Assembly: GCA_964570285.1 (NCBI GenBank)
Contig: CAZMXP010000001.1
Location: 62,001-126,000 of the forward strand
DNA from: CAZMXP01 sp964570285
GTDB taxonomy: Bacteria > Planctomycetota > PLA2
Direction: 5' to 3'
Length of the DNA stretch: 64,000 nucleotides
Shown: positions 9,232-18,412 of the stretch, in pieces
Numbering within the stretch: the first letter of the stretch is position 1
Layout: every line of letters begins with the position of its first letter
Position numbers and translations under genes: made by a program
The notes under the pieces: model-generated
Told to the model about the DNA's origin: nothing
Databases searched by the model: none
What the model saw: only the letters and a program-made list of their open reading frames with translations

Positions 9232-9276
9232 GCTTGATTCTCTCGAGGTGAAATCGGGGGAGCTTTCCCCCCGATC

Positions 9277-12200
9277 TCACTTGTCCACGTGCCGCCGCGT
9301 CCGGTTCTGCTGGACGTACTCGACCGCGATCGACTGGAGTTTGGGGGTGCCCTTCCAGCCGGCCTGGCTCGCGTCGATCCAGTTGAACGCGCCGGGTTCG
9401 TAGATCACGAAGAAGCGGAGCTCGAGCTTGTTCGCCTGCAAGTTGAAGAGGTTGTCCCCTTGCGGATCCTCCATCGCCCGCAGGAACCTGAGCGGGTTGT
9501 CCTTCAGCAGGCGCTCCTGGTCGGTCGCGTTGACGCCGGTGCCTGCGCTGTCGCCGTCGCGCGAGAGGAAGAGGACGTTCTGGATGTCCGCGTTCCACTC
9601 GATGGCCTCGTTCACGCGCGCCACGCAGCGCACGTTGACGTGGGTGGGCATCTGCCCCTCGTCCCAGTAGACGCGCTTCAGGAAGGCGTCGGTCATCTCG
9701 GTCGACGTGGCCCAGAAGCTCAGTTCGGGGTCATCGTTGTACTCGGCGAAGCGGTCCCAGTAGCGGACCATGTGGAAGAAGACCGGGGTGTTGGCCTCGA
9801 ACGTCTGGGCGGTGGTGCCGTAGCGCGCGACGAAGATGCCGCCGCCGTTGTCGCTGATCGGCATCTGCAGCGCGCCGTTGCTGTTGGTCGTGTAGAGGCG
9901 CAGTTCCGCCGTGCCCGCCTCGCGGTTCTCGAGGCGGACGACGCCGGTGCGCGGGAAGCGGTCGAAGCCGACGCCGACGAGCTGGTTGCTGCTGTCGCTG
10001 GCCGCCTCCGTCAGGATGCCCACATGGTGGCCGAAGAGCGGCTCCACCGGCGCACCGCGCTCGTAGCTGCGCGGCTTGCTGCGGAGGACGCCGCGGATGC
10101 AGCCGCGGAACTGCATGCCCTCGTCGACGATCGAGACCTCGCGGAAGACGACCATCTCCGAGCCGATGCGCAGGACGCCGGGCGCCTCGGGCATGTCCAC
10201 CTCGGCCGGCTTGCCCTCCTGGTTGACGCAGGTGATCGTGTCCGCCTCCTCGCTGATCGCGAGGTCGGAGACGCAGAGGTTGAAGCGGGGATTGCGGTGC
10301 GAACCGATGATCTCGTCGATGACCGCGGGCGTCACCTCGCCCGTGAACCGGATGCCGATGGCCGGAGTGCTCAGCGCATCCACGTTGTCCATCATCTCCC
10401 CCGACGGGAAGCAGAGCAGGCGCGTGTAGGTGCGATAGTCCGCCCGGCGCGGTTCGACGCCGGCGCTCTTCAAGTACTCGTTGTCGGTCGACCGGTTGAG
10501 CGCGAAGAGGTGGAGATACCAGTCGTACTCGAACGGGATCGTGTCGCCGCTCGCGTTGGTCGAAGCATAGAGGCGGCGGTTGGTGCTGCTCATCGCCCAG
10601 TGCACCGTCAGATTGCCGCCCTCGCGGCTCTGGTCGTCACCGGTGACGAGGGTGACCGCGTCGAAGATGCCCGGCATCGGGAGCGGGCAATAGGCCACTC
10701 CCGCCACGCCGTTGGACGCATCCGCCGGATCGATCCCGGCGTAGGCGGCCGCGACCGGAACCAGCGCCGAGCCGTCGGGATGGAGCGGATTGTCCGCATC
10801 CTTCCACCAGTCGTCGACGAGCCCATCGCTGTCGTCGTCGCTCTGGACGCCGCGGAAGCCGAGCGTGTTGCCCACGGTCTCCACGTCGCCCGGTGCACCG
10901 GGCGTGTCGTCGGTAGGCACCCGGTTGTCGGGTTCGCCGGTGTCCGCCGGCGGAGGATCGGTCGGGGGAGGCTCGCTGCCGCCGCCACCGCCGCCCGACG
11001 GGGGAGATCCGCCCTCACCCGGGGGGATCGGGTTTCCACCCGAACCGTCGTCCGCCGGAGGCGGATCCTCGGTGGGCGGGTCGGGGATCGGGTTGCCGCC
11101 GGGACCATCCTCGCCGGGGGGCTCGGGGGCCGGAGGTGTCTCGGGAGCGGGATTGCCACCCGGTCCGTCGTCGGAGGGGGGCTCCGGCGCCTCGGGCGAC
11201 TCCGGAGCGGGGTTGCCGCCGGGGCCGTCGTCGGAGGGGGGAGGAGCACTCGGCGGCGTATCCGGGGCGGGATTGCCGCCGGGGCCGTCGCTGCCGGGGG
11301 CCTCGGGCGGATCGACACCGCCTCCGCCACCGCCGCCGCCCGGGTCGCCGCCGGGATCGCCGCCCGGGTCGCCGCCCGGATCGCCACCGGGGTCACCACC
11401 CGGGTCGCCGCCCGGATCCGCGGTCGGATCGGAGGCGAGAGGCGTCGTCAGCAGCTCGATGATGATGTCGTCCCAGCTGCCGCCGAGGCTGAAGAAGAGC
11501 AGCTCCTCGTTGGGCACGCGCGCCTGGATGAAGTAGCTGTTGCTGCCGCTGCCGATGATCTCGGAGTAGCGGAACCACTCCCAGATCGCGTTGTTGTTGG
11601 AATCGGTCGAGAGGAGTTGCGCGACCCAGTAGGTGATGTGGTCGTGGTCGATCGGGTTGACGTAGTTGTCGCCGCCCGTCTGCGTCGTGCGCACCGAGAT
11701 CGGGATGATGTAGACCGGCGACGCGGTCAGCGGCTGGATCCAGCTCTGGCTGCGCCGCTCGTAGCCGACGAGCATCTCCCAGTCCTCGTCGCGCTCCGGG
11801 GGCGTCTGCGCGCCGCTGTTGTCGCTCAGGCGCTCGAGCGTGAGTCCGGAGGGCCCGCCGCCGCTGTAGGTGTAGCGCATGAACTCCGTGCGCGCCTTCA
11901 CCTCGTCGGTCTGGCCGTTCTCGATCTCCTGCCATCCGTCCGTCGTCGCGCCGATGTAGATCACGAGGCAATAGCCGTCCTCCTGGAAGGCGCGCATCTG
12001 GTCGTCGACGGTCACGTTCTCGACGGCCGCATCGCCCCCGAAGCGCGCCGTCGTGAAACCGCTGATCGGCCCCTCCTGGAAGGGGATCGTGTGCACCGTG
12101 ACGATGGTGTCCTCGCCCCCGGGCGACTGGAGCGCCGCCATCGCGGAGTGGAGCGGCGCCGCGCCGCTGCTGGTCGCGCTCACGGTGATGCTCTGCTGCA

Positions 12201-14904
12201 CGACCGCGGGCGAGTAGCTGCTGAAGGCATCATCCTTCGCCGTTTCGTTGTCCATCTGCACGACGGCCCACGGGCCCATCTGGCCCGCCAGCGTCGCGCC
12301 GCCCCGGCGCAGCCCTTCGATGATCGGGCGGCTGTAGCCGAACAGCGTCACCGGGACGCCCTCGACATGCTCCGCGGCCGCGGTGCCGCGGGCACCGCGC
12401 CCGACGACCGTGCCCTCGCTGTCGGTGCGCACCGTGAACTGCCCGTCGCTCGCCGACTCGTACTCGATCACCTCGCTGCCGACGAGGATCGCCCCGCGCG
12501 CGGGGAAACCGCCCGTGTCCTCGACGCCGAGGGTGCCATCCTGCAGCGTGAGGTTCCCGGTGAGGTGGGTCTGGACGTTCGCCTTCCCGACGCCGCGGCC
12601 ATCCACCACCATCGACATCTTCGACGGGTGGCAGCCCGCCGCGACGAGCTGGATGTGGTACCAGACCTCGTCCACGATGCCGCCCTGCTCGGTCAGGTCG
12701 TAGCGCAGCTCGCAGGCGCGCTGCGTGTCGGTGTTGTCCGAGACGGCGAAGACGAGATCGTTGTTCTGCGAATCCACATAGCAGGTGTAGCGGTTGCGGA
12801 AGTCGGACTCCGCGACGTCGAAGATGGTCCGGTCGCCCCCGCTGCCCGGCTGCGGCTGCCACCAGAACTCGATGCCGAAGGGACGGACGCGGCCGTTGAA
12901 GAGGGCGTCGAGCGGCTTCTCCCTGAGCGCCATCGGATAGCCGCTGGAGGCGAAGTTGCCCTCGACGTACTCGTTGTTGTCGAAGTGCTCGACGAAGACC
13001 GCGCCGCTGCGCGCCTGGTCGAACCCCATCCGGCCCGGCTGGAGACGGATGTCGCCGTTGAGCGCGACGTTGGTCTCCGACGTCTGCGGCGACAGGAAGC
13101 TCCGGCTCTCCTTGTCGGGATTCTCGTAGGGGTCCCAGGGGAAGAGGTGCTGGTTCAACTGCTTCGGCCAGCGGGGCCACGGCTCGATCACCGTGGCGAG
13201 GAAGGTGCCGGTGTTGATCGGCCCGGTGGTCCAGTAGCGCGGATCGTTGCTCGCGATCAACTGCTCCTCGAAGTCGCGCTGGCTCTTCCAGACGCGGGAG
13301 GCGCTGAGCTGGGAACCGATCTCCACGACGCGCGTCGCCTTCTGCGAATGCAGCAGGCGCCCGCCCTTGTCGCACACGGTCGCGGTCGCGCGCAGCGTGT
13401 AGACGTCGAACGTCTTGAAGCAGAGCGGCGCCGTGCCGAAATAGAGCTCGTTGTCGTGGCTGTTGAGCGCGTTCCGGTAGAGCGCGCGCCGGTCGTTGTC
13501 GCTGATCGTCTGGGACTTGTTCTGCAGGTCCCCGAGCATCGACTCGAAGTCCTTCATGCTCCGGAGCGGCTGGCCCTGCTCGCGGCGCCGGATGATCTCG
13601 GCCGCGACCTTGCCCGCCTCGTCCTTCGTGACCTTGTCGTCCTTGTTGCCGCGCTTCGCCTGGAGGTTCGCGAACAGGGCCACGAGCACCTCGCGCGGCG
13701 CGGTGTTCGCGTTCACCGGCATGCGGTTGCGGTACTGCACGCGGGCCTGGTTGCCGTCGAAGTTGCGGTGGACCTTGCCGAAGAGCTCGAACTGGCTCTC
13801 GTAGAGCCCGGTGGGCCGGGCCGTGTGGATCATGCCGTAGTCCGCGCGCCGCGGCCGCATCTCCTTCTTCTCGAAGGTCGCGGGGCCGCCGCGTTCGCGG
13901 TCGAGGTTGGTCTCGGACTTCTCCGTGATGCGGATGACGGTGCCGGTGTTGTAGTAGTAGCTGCTGCCGGCGATGTTGAAGAGGTCGGCGTCCTTCTCCT
14001 GGCTCGGGAGCGACGTCCCCTCGACGACCGGCTGCACGTTCGACCAGCCGTCCGCGACCTCGCCCTTGCTCCAGCAGGTGATGAAGGGCGACACGCGCTC
14101 CCAGTCGGCCTGCGTGATGACCGGCACGTCCGGATCGAGGGCGACCATGGAGCTGATGTCGGTGACGTCGATGTTGTCGAACGGGGTCCACTCGCCGACC
14201 CGGCGCGCGATCGGGTAGTTCGCGATCGCGAAGGCGGCGTAGTTCACGACCCACTGCCCCTTCGGGTAGAGCTGGGCCGAACCGTTGTCCGGATGCTGCG
14301 ACGCCATGCCGCGCTCGCAACCCTCGAAGCGGTTGCCGCTCTTGCTCGTGTACTTGACCACCTCGCGACCGATCTTGAGGTAGCCGCGCTCCGGGAACCC
14401 CGTCGAGTCGTCGACGACGACCGACCGGCCCGACTCCGTCAACTCCTCCGTCAGCGACGTGAGGCCAAGCAGGTTGCCCAGCGCGAAGAACGAGGCGCCG
14501 TTGATGTTCAGCTTGCCGTTCTCGTCCTCCACCTGCCAACCGAGGATGGTGCCGTAGGCGTTCTGCAGCTCCGACGGGGCCGAGCCCAGCGCGTCCGCGA
14601 TCTGCGTCAGCGTCGGCTGGATCTCCGGCTGCGTGTCGAACTCGGGATCGTTGTTGATCTCCTTGCTGTCCGACTCGCGGTTCTGGATCTCCACCCGCTC
14701 GGTCGTGCGCACGAGGTACGCCTCGAGGAAGCGCAGCAGCGAATCGACCTGCTGCTTCGCCTTCGAGCGCGCGTTGCTCGCATGGCTACGCTCGAGCCCG
14801 AGCCGCATCGTGATCGCGAAGGGTACGGCGATCACCATCAGCGCGACCAGCGCCGTGATGACCGTCAGGAGCGCAACACCCCGCCTGTTCCTGGAATTCG
14901 TCAC
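9277..14904 (-). CDS. Giant GspK-like pseudopilin with repeat, LamG-like and Gly-Pro-Asp-rich regions
   Basis: 1,875 residues from GTG 14904, which overlaps the upstream stop (GTGA) and has GGAGGATAT in front. The N-terminus RRGVALLTVITALVALMV is a GspK-type pseudopilin helix lacking Glu5. A GspK-like core follows, with INGASFFALGNLLGL and VNANTAPREVLVALFANL (near 396), then AAEIIRRREQGQPL. Unusually, the protein continues for about 1,350 more residues. These include a concanavalin/LamG-like domain (about 665-775), a low-complexity linker of seven DPGG units and five DGPGGNP-type units (about 1160-1320), and three copies of a ~60-residue module with GFP..G...IG.E...Y (about 165, 793 and 1565). 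GspK normally has about 330 residues and caps the pseudopilus tip. Here it probably displays or binds something at the surface. Confidence 0.8.
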   Translation of the reverse strand: MTNSRNRRGVALLTVITALVALMVIAVPFAITMRLGLERSHASNARSKAKQQVDSLLRFLEAYLVRTTERVEIQNRESDSKEINNDPEFDTQPEIQPTLTQIADALGSAPSELQNAYGTILGWQVEDENGKLNINGASFFALGNLLGLTSLTEELTESGRSVVVDDSTGFPERGYLKIGREVVKYTSKSGNRFEGCERGMASQHPDNGSAQLYPKGQWVVNYAAFAIANYPIARRVGEWTPFDNIDVTDISSMVALDPDVPVITQADWERVSPFITCWSKGEVADGWSNVQPVVEGTSLPSQEKDADLFNIAGSSYYYNTGTVIRITEKSETNLDRERGGPATFEKKEMRPRRADYGMIHTARPTGLYESQFELFGKVHRNFDGNQARVQYRNRMPVNANTAPREVLVALFANLQAKRGNKDDKVTKDEAGKVAAEIIRRREQGQPLRSMKDFESMLGDLQNKSQTISDNDRRALYRNALNSHDNELYFGTAPLCFKTFDVYTLRATATVCDKGGRLLHSQKATRVVEIGSQLSASRVWKSQRDFEEQLIASNDPRYWTTGPINTGTFLATVIEPWPRWPKQLNQHLFPWDPYENPDKESRSFLSPQTSETNVALNGDIRLQPGRMGFDQARSGAVFVEHFDNNEYVEGNFASSGYPMALREKPLDALFNGRVRPFGIEFWWQPQPGSGGDRTIFDVAESDFRNRYTCYVDSQNNDLVFAVSDNTDTQRACELRYDLTEQGGIVDEVWYHIQLVAAGCHPSKMSMVVDGRGVGKANVQTHLTGNLTLQDGTLGVEDTGGFPARGAILVGSEVIEYESASDGQFTVRTDSEGTVVGRGARGTAAAEHVEGVPVTLFGYSRPIIEGLRRGGATLAGQMGPWAVVQMDNETAKDDAFSSYSPAVVQQSITVSATSSGAAPLHSAMAALQSPGGEDTIVTVHTIPFQEGPISGFTTARFGGDAAVENVTVDDQMRAFQEDGYCLVIYIGATTDGWQEIENGQTDEVKARTEFMRYTYSGGGPSGLTLERLSDNSGAQTPPERDEDWEMLVGYERRSQSWIQPLTASPVYIIPISVRTTQTGGDNYVNPIDHDHITYWVAQLLSTDSNNNAIWEWFRYSEIIGSGSNSYFIQARVPNEELLFFSLGGSWDDIIIELLTTPLASDPTADPGGDPGGDPGGDPGGDPGGDPGGDPGGGGGGGGVDPPEAPGSDGPGGNPAPDTPPSAPPPSDDGPGGNPAPESPEAPEPPSDDGPGGNPAPETPPAPEPPGEDGPGGNPIPDPPTEDPPPADDGSGGNPIPPGEGGSPPSGGGGGGSEPPPTDPPPADTGEPDNRVPTDDTPGAPGDVETVGNTLGFRGVQSDDDSDGLVDDWWKDADNPLHPDGSALVPVAAAYAGIDPADASNGVAGVAYCPLPMPGIFDAVTLVTGDDQSREGGNLTVHWAMSSTNRRLYASTNASGDTIPFEYDWYLHLFALNRSTDNEYLKSAGVEPRRADYRTYTRLLCFPSGEMMDNVDALSTPAIGIRFTGEVTPAVIDEIIGSHRNPRFNLCVSDLAISEEADTITCVNQEGKPAEVDMPEAPGVLRIGSEMVVFREVSIVDEGMQFRGCIRGVLRSKPRSYERGAPVEPLFGHHVGILTEAASDSSNQLVGVGFDRFPRTGVVRLENREAGTAELRLYTTNSNGALQMPISDNGGGIFVARYGTTAQTFEANTPVFFHMVRYWDRFAEYNDDPELSFWATSTEMTDAFLKRVYWDEGQMPTHVNVRCVARVNEAIEWNADIQNVLFLSRDGDSAGTGVNATDQERLLKDNPLRFLRAMEDPQGDNLFNLQANKLELRFFVIYEPGAFNWIDASQAGWKGTPKLQSIAVEYVQQNRTRRHVDK
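11338..11418 (-). repeat. Seven tandem DPGG-encoding units
   Basis: A 12-base unit encoding Asp-Pro-Gly-Gly is repeated seven times inside the pseudopilin gene, followed on the coding strand by eight glycines. Such coding microsatellites can change copy number without shifting the frame. Confidence 0.85.
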
Positions 14905-16301
14905 CGGATATCCTCCGTGCCTTTCGCCCCGGCACCTTGCGGCGCGGGGCCACTCGTATCCTGCCGCCCGGCGCCCTCCGGCGCCGGGTACTCCGACGGC
15001 GGCCGAGCCGCCCATAGCGATCCCTTGAGCACGAACGGGAGCTTTGGATCCGCGGAACGGAGTTCCAGCCGCATCAGGCCGCTCCGGCCGCGCGGGACCT
15101 CCCGATCCTCCCTGATCGCGGCGGGCCCGTCAAAGGTCTCGAGCGGGATCGCCACGACGCCGGGCCCCGCCACCTCCACCGTGCTCGCCTCGGCGAGGCC
15201 GATCGTGCCCGCATAGGGCGCGAGCCGCGTCACGAGCAGCCGCACCGGCGCCGCCGCCTCGACATGCAGCACGAGGTAGCGCGCCGACTCGGCGGCGGCG
15301 AGGTCGCTGACCACATGGACCAGCGCTCCCGCGTCGCCGCGCAGCCACGAGCGCGCCGGGATCGCCGCGACGCCGCCCTCGGCGTCGAAGTAGCCCGGCA
15401 CGATCTCCCGCGCCGCGCGCCGCATCAGCGCGAGATAGATCGGATCCTGCCAGGCCTTCGAGCGCAGCGCCGAGGCGCCGCGCTTCAAGACGACGCGCTC
15501 GCTCGCCTCGAGGCGCTCGCGATGGCCGTTCTCGCCCACCTCGATCGTGCCGCTGCGCACCGCCACCGTGACCTCGGCATCCGGGCCGACGCCCGCCCCC
15601 GCGGTGCGCACGGCGGTCCCGTCGATGCGGATGCCGAAGTCGGCACCGTCCGCATGGACCCGGAAGGGCCCCGCGGCCGCGTGGCGCACGACCCCGCGAT
15701 CGTGGACGGTGCAGAGCACGGTGCCCCGCGTCAGCTCGAAAAGCATCGCCTCGGAGGGATCGCCCACTTCGAGCGACCCGTCCGGCATGAGGACGACCAC
15801 GGCGCCATCGCTTGTCCGGTAGGAGATCCGCTCCGCGGGGCCGGTCCTGAGCGAATCGCCCGCGCGCATCACGAGGCGAGCCTGGTGCTTGGTGTCCACC
15901 ACCCGGCCCGTCGCATCGAGCGCCTGCAGCGAGTAGTCCTCGAGCGCCACCTCCGGGCGGTGGAGCAGCACGCCGAGACCGACCGCCAGCAGCAGCACCG
16001 CCGCGATCGCGAGGCCCCGGTCCACCCACGAGGCGCGCCTCACCGGAGCGCCCGGGAGGACTTCGAACGCCGTCTGCGTCGGGATGGCCCGCAGCGCACT
16101 CAGCCGCGCGAGCTCCTCCTCGCGGACAGCCTCCCCTTCGATCTCCCCGAAAAGCTCGTTGATCAGGGTGAACTCCGCGACCGTATCCCGTGCCCCCGCA
16201 TCCGCCTCGAGGGCGGCTTCGATCTGCCGAGCCGCGGCGGCGTCGAGCTCGCCGTCGACATAAGCCGAGAGGAGCTCAGGGGTTAGGTTCATGCTGGTCA
16301 C
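14901..16301 (-). CDS. Anti-sigma factor with FecR-like domain
   Basis: 466 residues from GTG 16301; ATG 16292 is the alternative. The N-terminal ~80 residues resemble an anti-sigma domain (LTPELLSAYVDGELDAAAARQIEAAL) without the HxxxCxxC zinc motif. A single transmembrane helix at about 93-113 (GLAIAAVLLLAVGLGVLL) leads to a FecR-like periplasmic region (SYRTSDGAVVVLMPDGSLEVG, TRGTVLCTVHDRG, VRSGTIEVGENG). It overlaps the sigma gene by 26 bases and the pseudopilin gene by 4, so all three are co-translated. It probably holds the ECF sigma factor inactive until an envelope signal arrives. The extra C-terminal ~170 residues have no recognised domain. Confidence 0.82.
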   Translation of the reverse strand: MTSMNLTPELLSAYVDGELDAAAARQIEAALEADAGARDTVAEFTLINELFGEIEGEAVREEELARLSALRAIPTQTAFEVLPGAPVRRASWVDRGLAIAAVLLLAVGLGVLLHRPEVALEDYSLQALDATGRVVDTKHQARLVMRAGDSLRTGPAERISYRTSDGAVVVLMPDGSLEVGDPSEAMLFELTRGTVLCTVHDRGVVRHAAAGPFRVHADGADFGIRIDGTAVRTAGAGVGPDAEVTVAVRSGTIEVGENGHRERLEASERVVLKRGASALRSKAWQDPIYLALMRRAAREIVPGYFDAEGGVAAIPARSWLRGDAGALVHVVSDLAAAESARYLVLHVEAAAPVRLLVTRLAPYAGTIGLAEASTVEVAGPGVVAIPLETFDGPAAIREDREVPRGRSGLMRLELRSADPKLPFVLKGSLWAARPPSEYPAPEGAGRQDTSGPAPQGAGAKGTEDIR

Positions 16302-16953
16302 GAGATGACTTCAAGGGGAGGGGTGCGGGGACCCCGGAACTGCTGGGTTTAGCCGAACTTCCCCCCGATCGGGACGCAGCATTGATCGACTGCACCATTT
16401 GGAGCAGTTTCTGCTTCGCCCTCGTCAGCGTCTGCCCGACCGAGGCCTCGGGGATCCGCAGGCTCGCGGCGATCGCCCTGTAGTCGAGTTCGCGCAGGAA
16501 GCGCAGGCGCAGGATCTCGGCGTCGCGCTCGGGCAGTCGGGAGAGCGCCTCGAGCAGCAGATCGCGCTCCTCGAGCCTCTCGACCTCTCCCGCGCCCCCG
16601 TCGGTGGCGGGGCTCAACCGCTCGATGTCGCCCGTGGTCTGCAGGCCGCCCTTCCTCCGGCGCAGCGCGCGGTGGACCTGCGACCGCGTGATCACGCCGA
16701 GGTAGGTCTTGACGGTATAGGTCGGGTCGTAGCGGCGCAGCAGGCGGTGGTCGCGGCGGATGAGGTCCTTGAAGACATCTTGCAGCACGTCTTCGATCTC
16801 CCCCTCGTCGGGGTGAGGGTCGTACATCTTCAGGAAACGGCGCGCGAGGGCCTTCAGCGTCGGGGCGAAGCGCGCCACGAACTGCCGCCACGCCCCGGGC
16901 TCGCCCGCGATGCATCTCCCGATGAGTTCGCGATCCTCGTCGTTGCGGCCCAC
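16276..16953 (-). CDS. ECF RNA polymerase sigma factor
   Basis: 225 residues from GTG 16953. Region 2 is present (CIAGEPGAWRQFVARF, then EIEDVLQDVFKDLIRRDHRLLRRY) and region 4 is a helix-turn-helix (LSRLPERDAEILRLRFLREL, DYRAIAASLRIPEASVGQTL). A Ser/Pro-rich tail of ~35 residues follows. It heads a three-gene operon with a FecR-type anti-sigma and the giant pseudopilin, so the pseudopilin is a likely regulatory target. The 76-base upstream gap must hold the promoter; I could not identify an ECF -35/-10 pair with confidence. Confidence 0.9.
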   Translation of the reverse strand: MGRNDEDRELIGRCIAGEPGAWRQFVARFAPTLKALARRFLKMYDPHPDEGEIEDVLQDVFKDLIRRDHRLLRRYDPTYTVKTYLGVITRSQVHRALRRRKGGLQTTGDIERLSPATDGGAGEVERLEERDLLLEALSRLPERDAEILRLRFLRELDYRAIAASLRIPEASVGQTLTRAKQKLLQMVQSINAASRSGGSSAKPSSSGVPAPLPLKSSRDQHEPNP

Positions 16954-17029
16954 GGCGCCATTATCGCGAACTCGCGGCCGACGTCCCGCTATTCGCTCGC
17001 CACGCTCGCCCCCGCACCCCCCGAGATCC

Positions 17030-18331
17030 CTAGTCGCCCGTGCCCGTGATCGCCGGCGGGGGGATCTTCAGCTCGGGGCTCGAGAGGGAGAGGAAGAGCA
17101 CGGCGAAGGCCGTGTCGACCTGATCGCTCCACCACCGTTCGTTCTGCTCGCCCGGGAGATGCATCCGTTGCGACTTGGGCCAACTCCCGTCGTCGCGCTG
17201 GTCGCCGAGCAGGTGGGTGGCCCCCTCGACATACCAGTCGTGCTCCCCGATGTACTCGACGCCGCAGATGCGCCCGACGCGTTCGAGGCCGTAGAGCCAG
17301 TAGAAGGGCCAGTTGCCGTTCTGGCCCGGGTTGTCGCGGATCTCCCAGTTCTTCTGCAGCCACGCGAGGCCCTCCCACATCGACAGGCGCAGCCGGCTGT
17401 CGTGCTTGGCGAGCCAGGGATCCTCCTTGCCGAGAATCTCGCGCCCGATCGCGAGCGCGGCGATGCCCGCCGTCGTCATCGAACCGGAGTAGGGCCAGAC
17501 GATGCGCCTTGGCTGCCCGTTCTCCATCACGGTCTCGTCGGGCATGTAGCGCCACCCGCGCGCCCGGATGTAGGTGCCGGACTTGCTCTCGACGCCGGGC
17601 TTCCGGTAGGTCTTCGGATCGGAGATGAACGGGACGCGCACCCCCTCGGGCTGCTGCATCTCCATCGTCCGCTCCAGCAGCCGCTGGACGACGCCCGAGT
17701 CGATCGGCACGCCGAGCCGCTGGCAGGCCCACAGTCCCAGCGCCGCGTACTGCGTGTTCGAGAGGTCCGAGCCGCCGTCGGGGTAGCGCCAGAACCCGTC
17801 GCGCTGCTGCTTCGCCTGCAGCCAGAGCGCGATGCGCTGCGCGAGCAGCAGGTCCTCCTGCTCGAACTTGATCTGCCTGCCGCCGCGCCCCTTCTTCTTC
17901 GTGCGCGGGGGCACGGCGAAGTACTTCGCCTCGAGCGCCATCGCGGTGACCCCGAGTTCGTAGGTGCGGAGGTTGCCCCCATGGCGGTCGTAGAGCGCGT
18001 GGAGCACCTTGAGCGCCTTCTGGACCGGCTCGCCGTCGAGCGGCGCCCCCCCCTTGATGACGGCCAGCGTCGCCAGCGCGTGCATGCCCAGTTCGTAGAC
18101 ATCCCCCCGGACATCCTCGTAGGCGGGGAATTTTCCCGTGCTCGCCTGTTTCGAAATGAGCCAGGCGACCCCGCGGTCGATCGCGTCGTGGACCGCACCC
18201 ACCCACTTCGGATCCCGCTTCACGTCCACCTCCGGGGTGGGCTTGCGGTCGGGCGGGCCGCCCAGCAGCAGGCCCGCGGGGAGCAGCGCGAGGAGCAACA
18301 GGGTTCGAACAGCCATCGGGCGGCCTTCCAT
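17030..18331 (-). CDS. Secreted alpha/alpha-toroid (squalene-cyclase/prenyltransferase-like) protein
   Basis: 433 residues. A signal peptide (AVRTLLLLALLPAGLLLGG) is followed by toroid repeats with QW-like motifs: WLISKQASTGKFPAYED, LQAKQQRDGFWRYPDGG, LLGDQRDDGSWPKS. Helix pairs such as ELGMHALATLAVI and TAGIAALAIGREIL recur. The catalytic DXDD of true squalene-hopene cyclases is not seen, and export argues against a terpenoid enzyme. Such proteins are abundant in planctomycetes with unknown roles. It is transcribed away from the ECF sigma operon at 18413, sharing an 81-base divergent promoter region. Confidence 0.75.
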   Translation of the reverse strand: MEGRPMAVRTLLLLALLPAGLLLGGPPDRKPTPEVDVKRDPKWVGAVHDAIDRGVAWLISKQASTGKFPAYEDVRGDVYELGMHALATLAVIKGGAPLDGEPVQKALKVLHALYDRHGGNLRTYELGVTAMALEAKYFAVPPRTKKKGRGGRQIKFEQEDLLLAQRIALWLQAKQQRDGFWRYPDGGSDLSNTQYAALGLWACQRLGVPIDSGVVQRLLERTMEMQQPEGVRVPFISDPKTYRKPGVESKSGTYIRARGWRYMPDETVMENGQPRRIVWPYSGSMTTAGIAALAIGREILGKEDPWLAKHDSRLRLSMWEGLAWLQKNWEIRDNPGQNGNWPFYWLYGLERVGRICGVEYIGEHDWYVEGATHLLGDQRDDGSWPKSQRMHLPGEQNERWWSDQVDTAFAVLFLSLSSPELKIPPPAITGTGD

Positions 18332-18348
18332 CGTATTCTGGGGGCGGA

Positions 18349-18376
18349 CGGGGGGGGGCGGATTTGCCCCCCCCCG
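18349..18376. other. G9/C9 hairpin in a divergent promoter region
   Basis: Nine G (18350-18358) and nine C (18367-18375), flanked by a matching C-G pair, form a 10-pair stem with an 8-base loop. It lies between the divergent toroid gene and the second ECF sigma gene. It could be a regulatory structure, or one of the homopolymer runs common in this genome. Confidence 0.6.
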
Positions 18377-18412
18377 CCGCAGGACCTACGCATTCTGCCG
18401 CAAGAAAACCGG

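Noticed and set aside
11330..11420. CRISPR-like appearance of the short regular repeats
   Set aside because: The 12-base units have no spacers and encode DPGG in frame; they are a coding microsatellite.
9289..15216. A 1,975-codon open frame antisense to the giant pseudopilin gene
   Set aside because: It mirrors the codon pattern of the real gene in very GC-rich DNA. The protein is Arg/Val/Ala/Asp/Glu-biased with no domains, and the sense frame has clear pseudopilin motifs.
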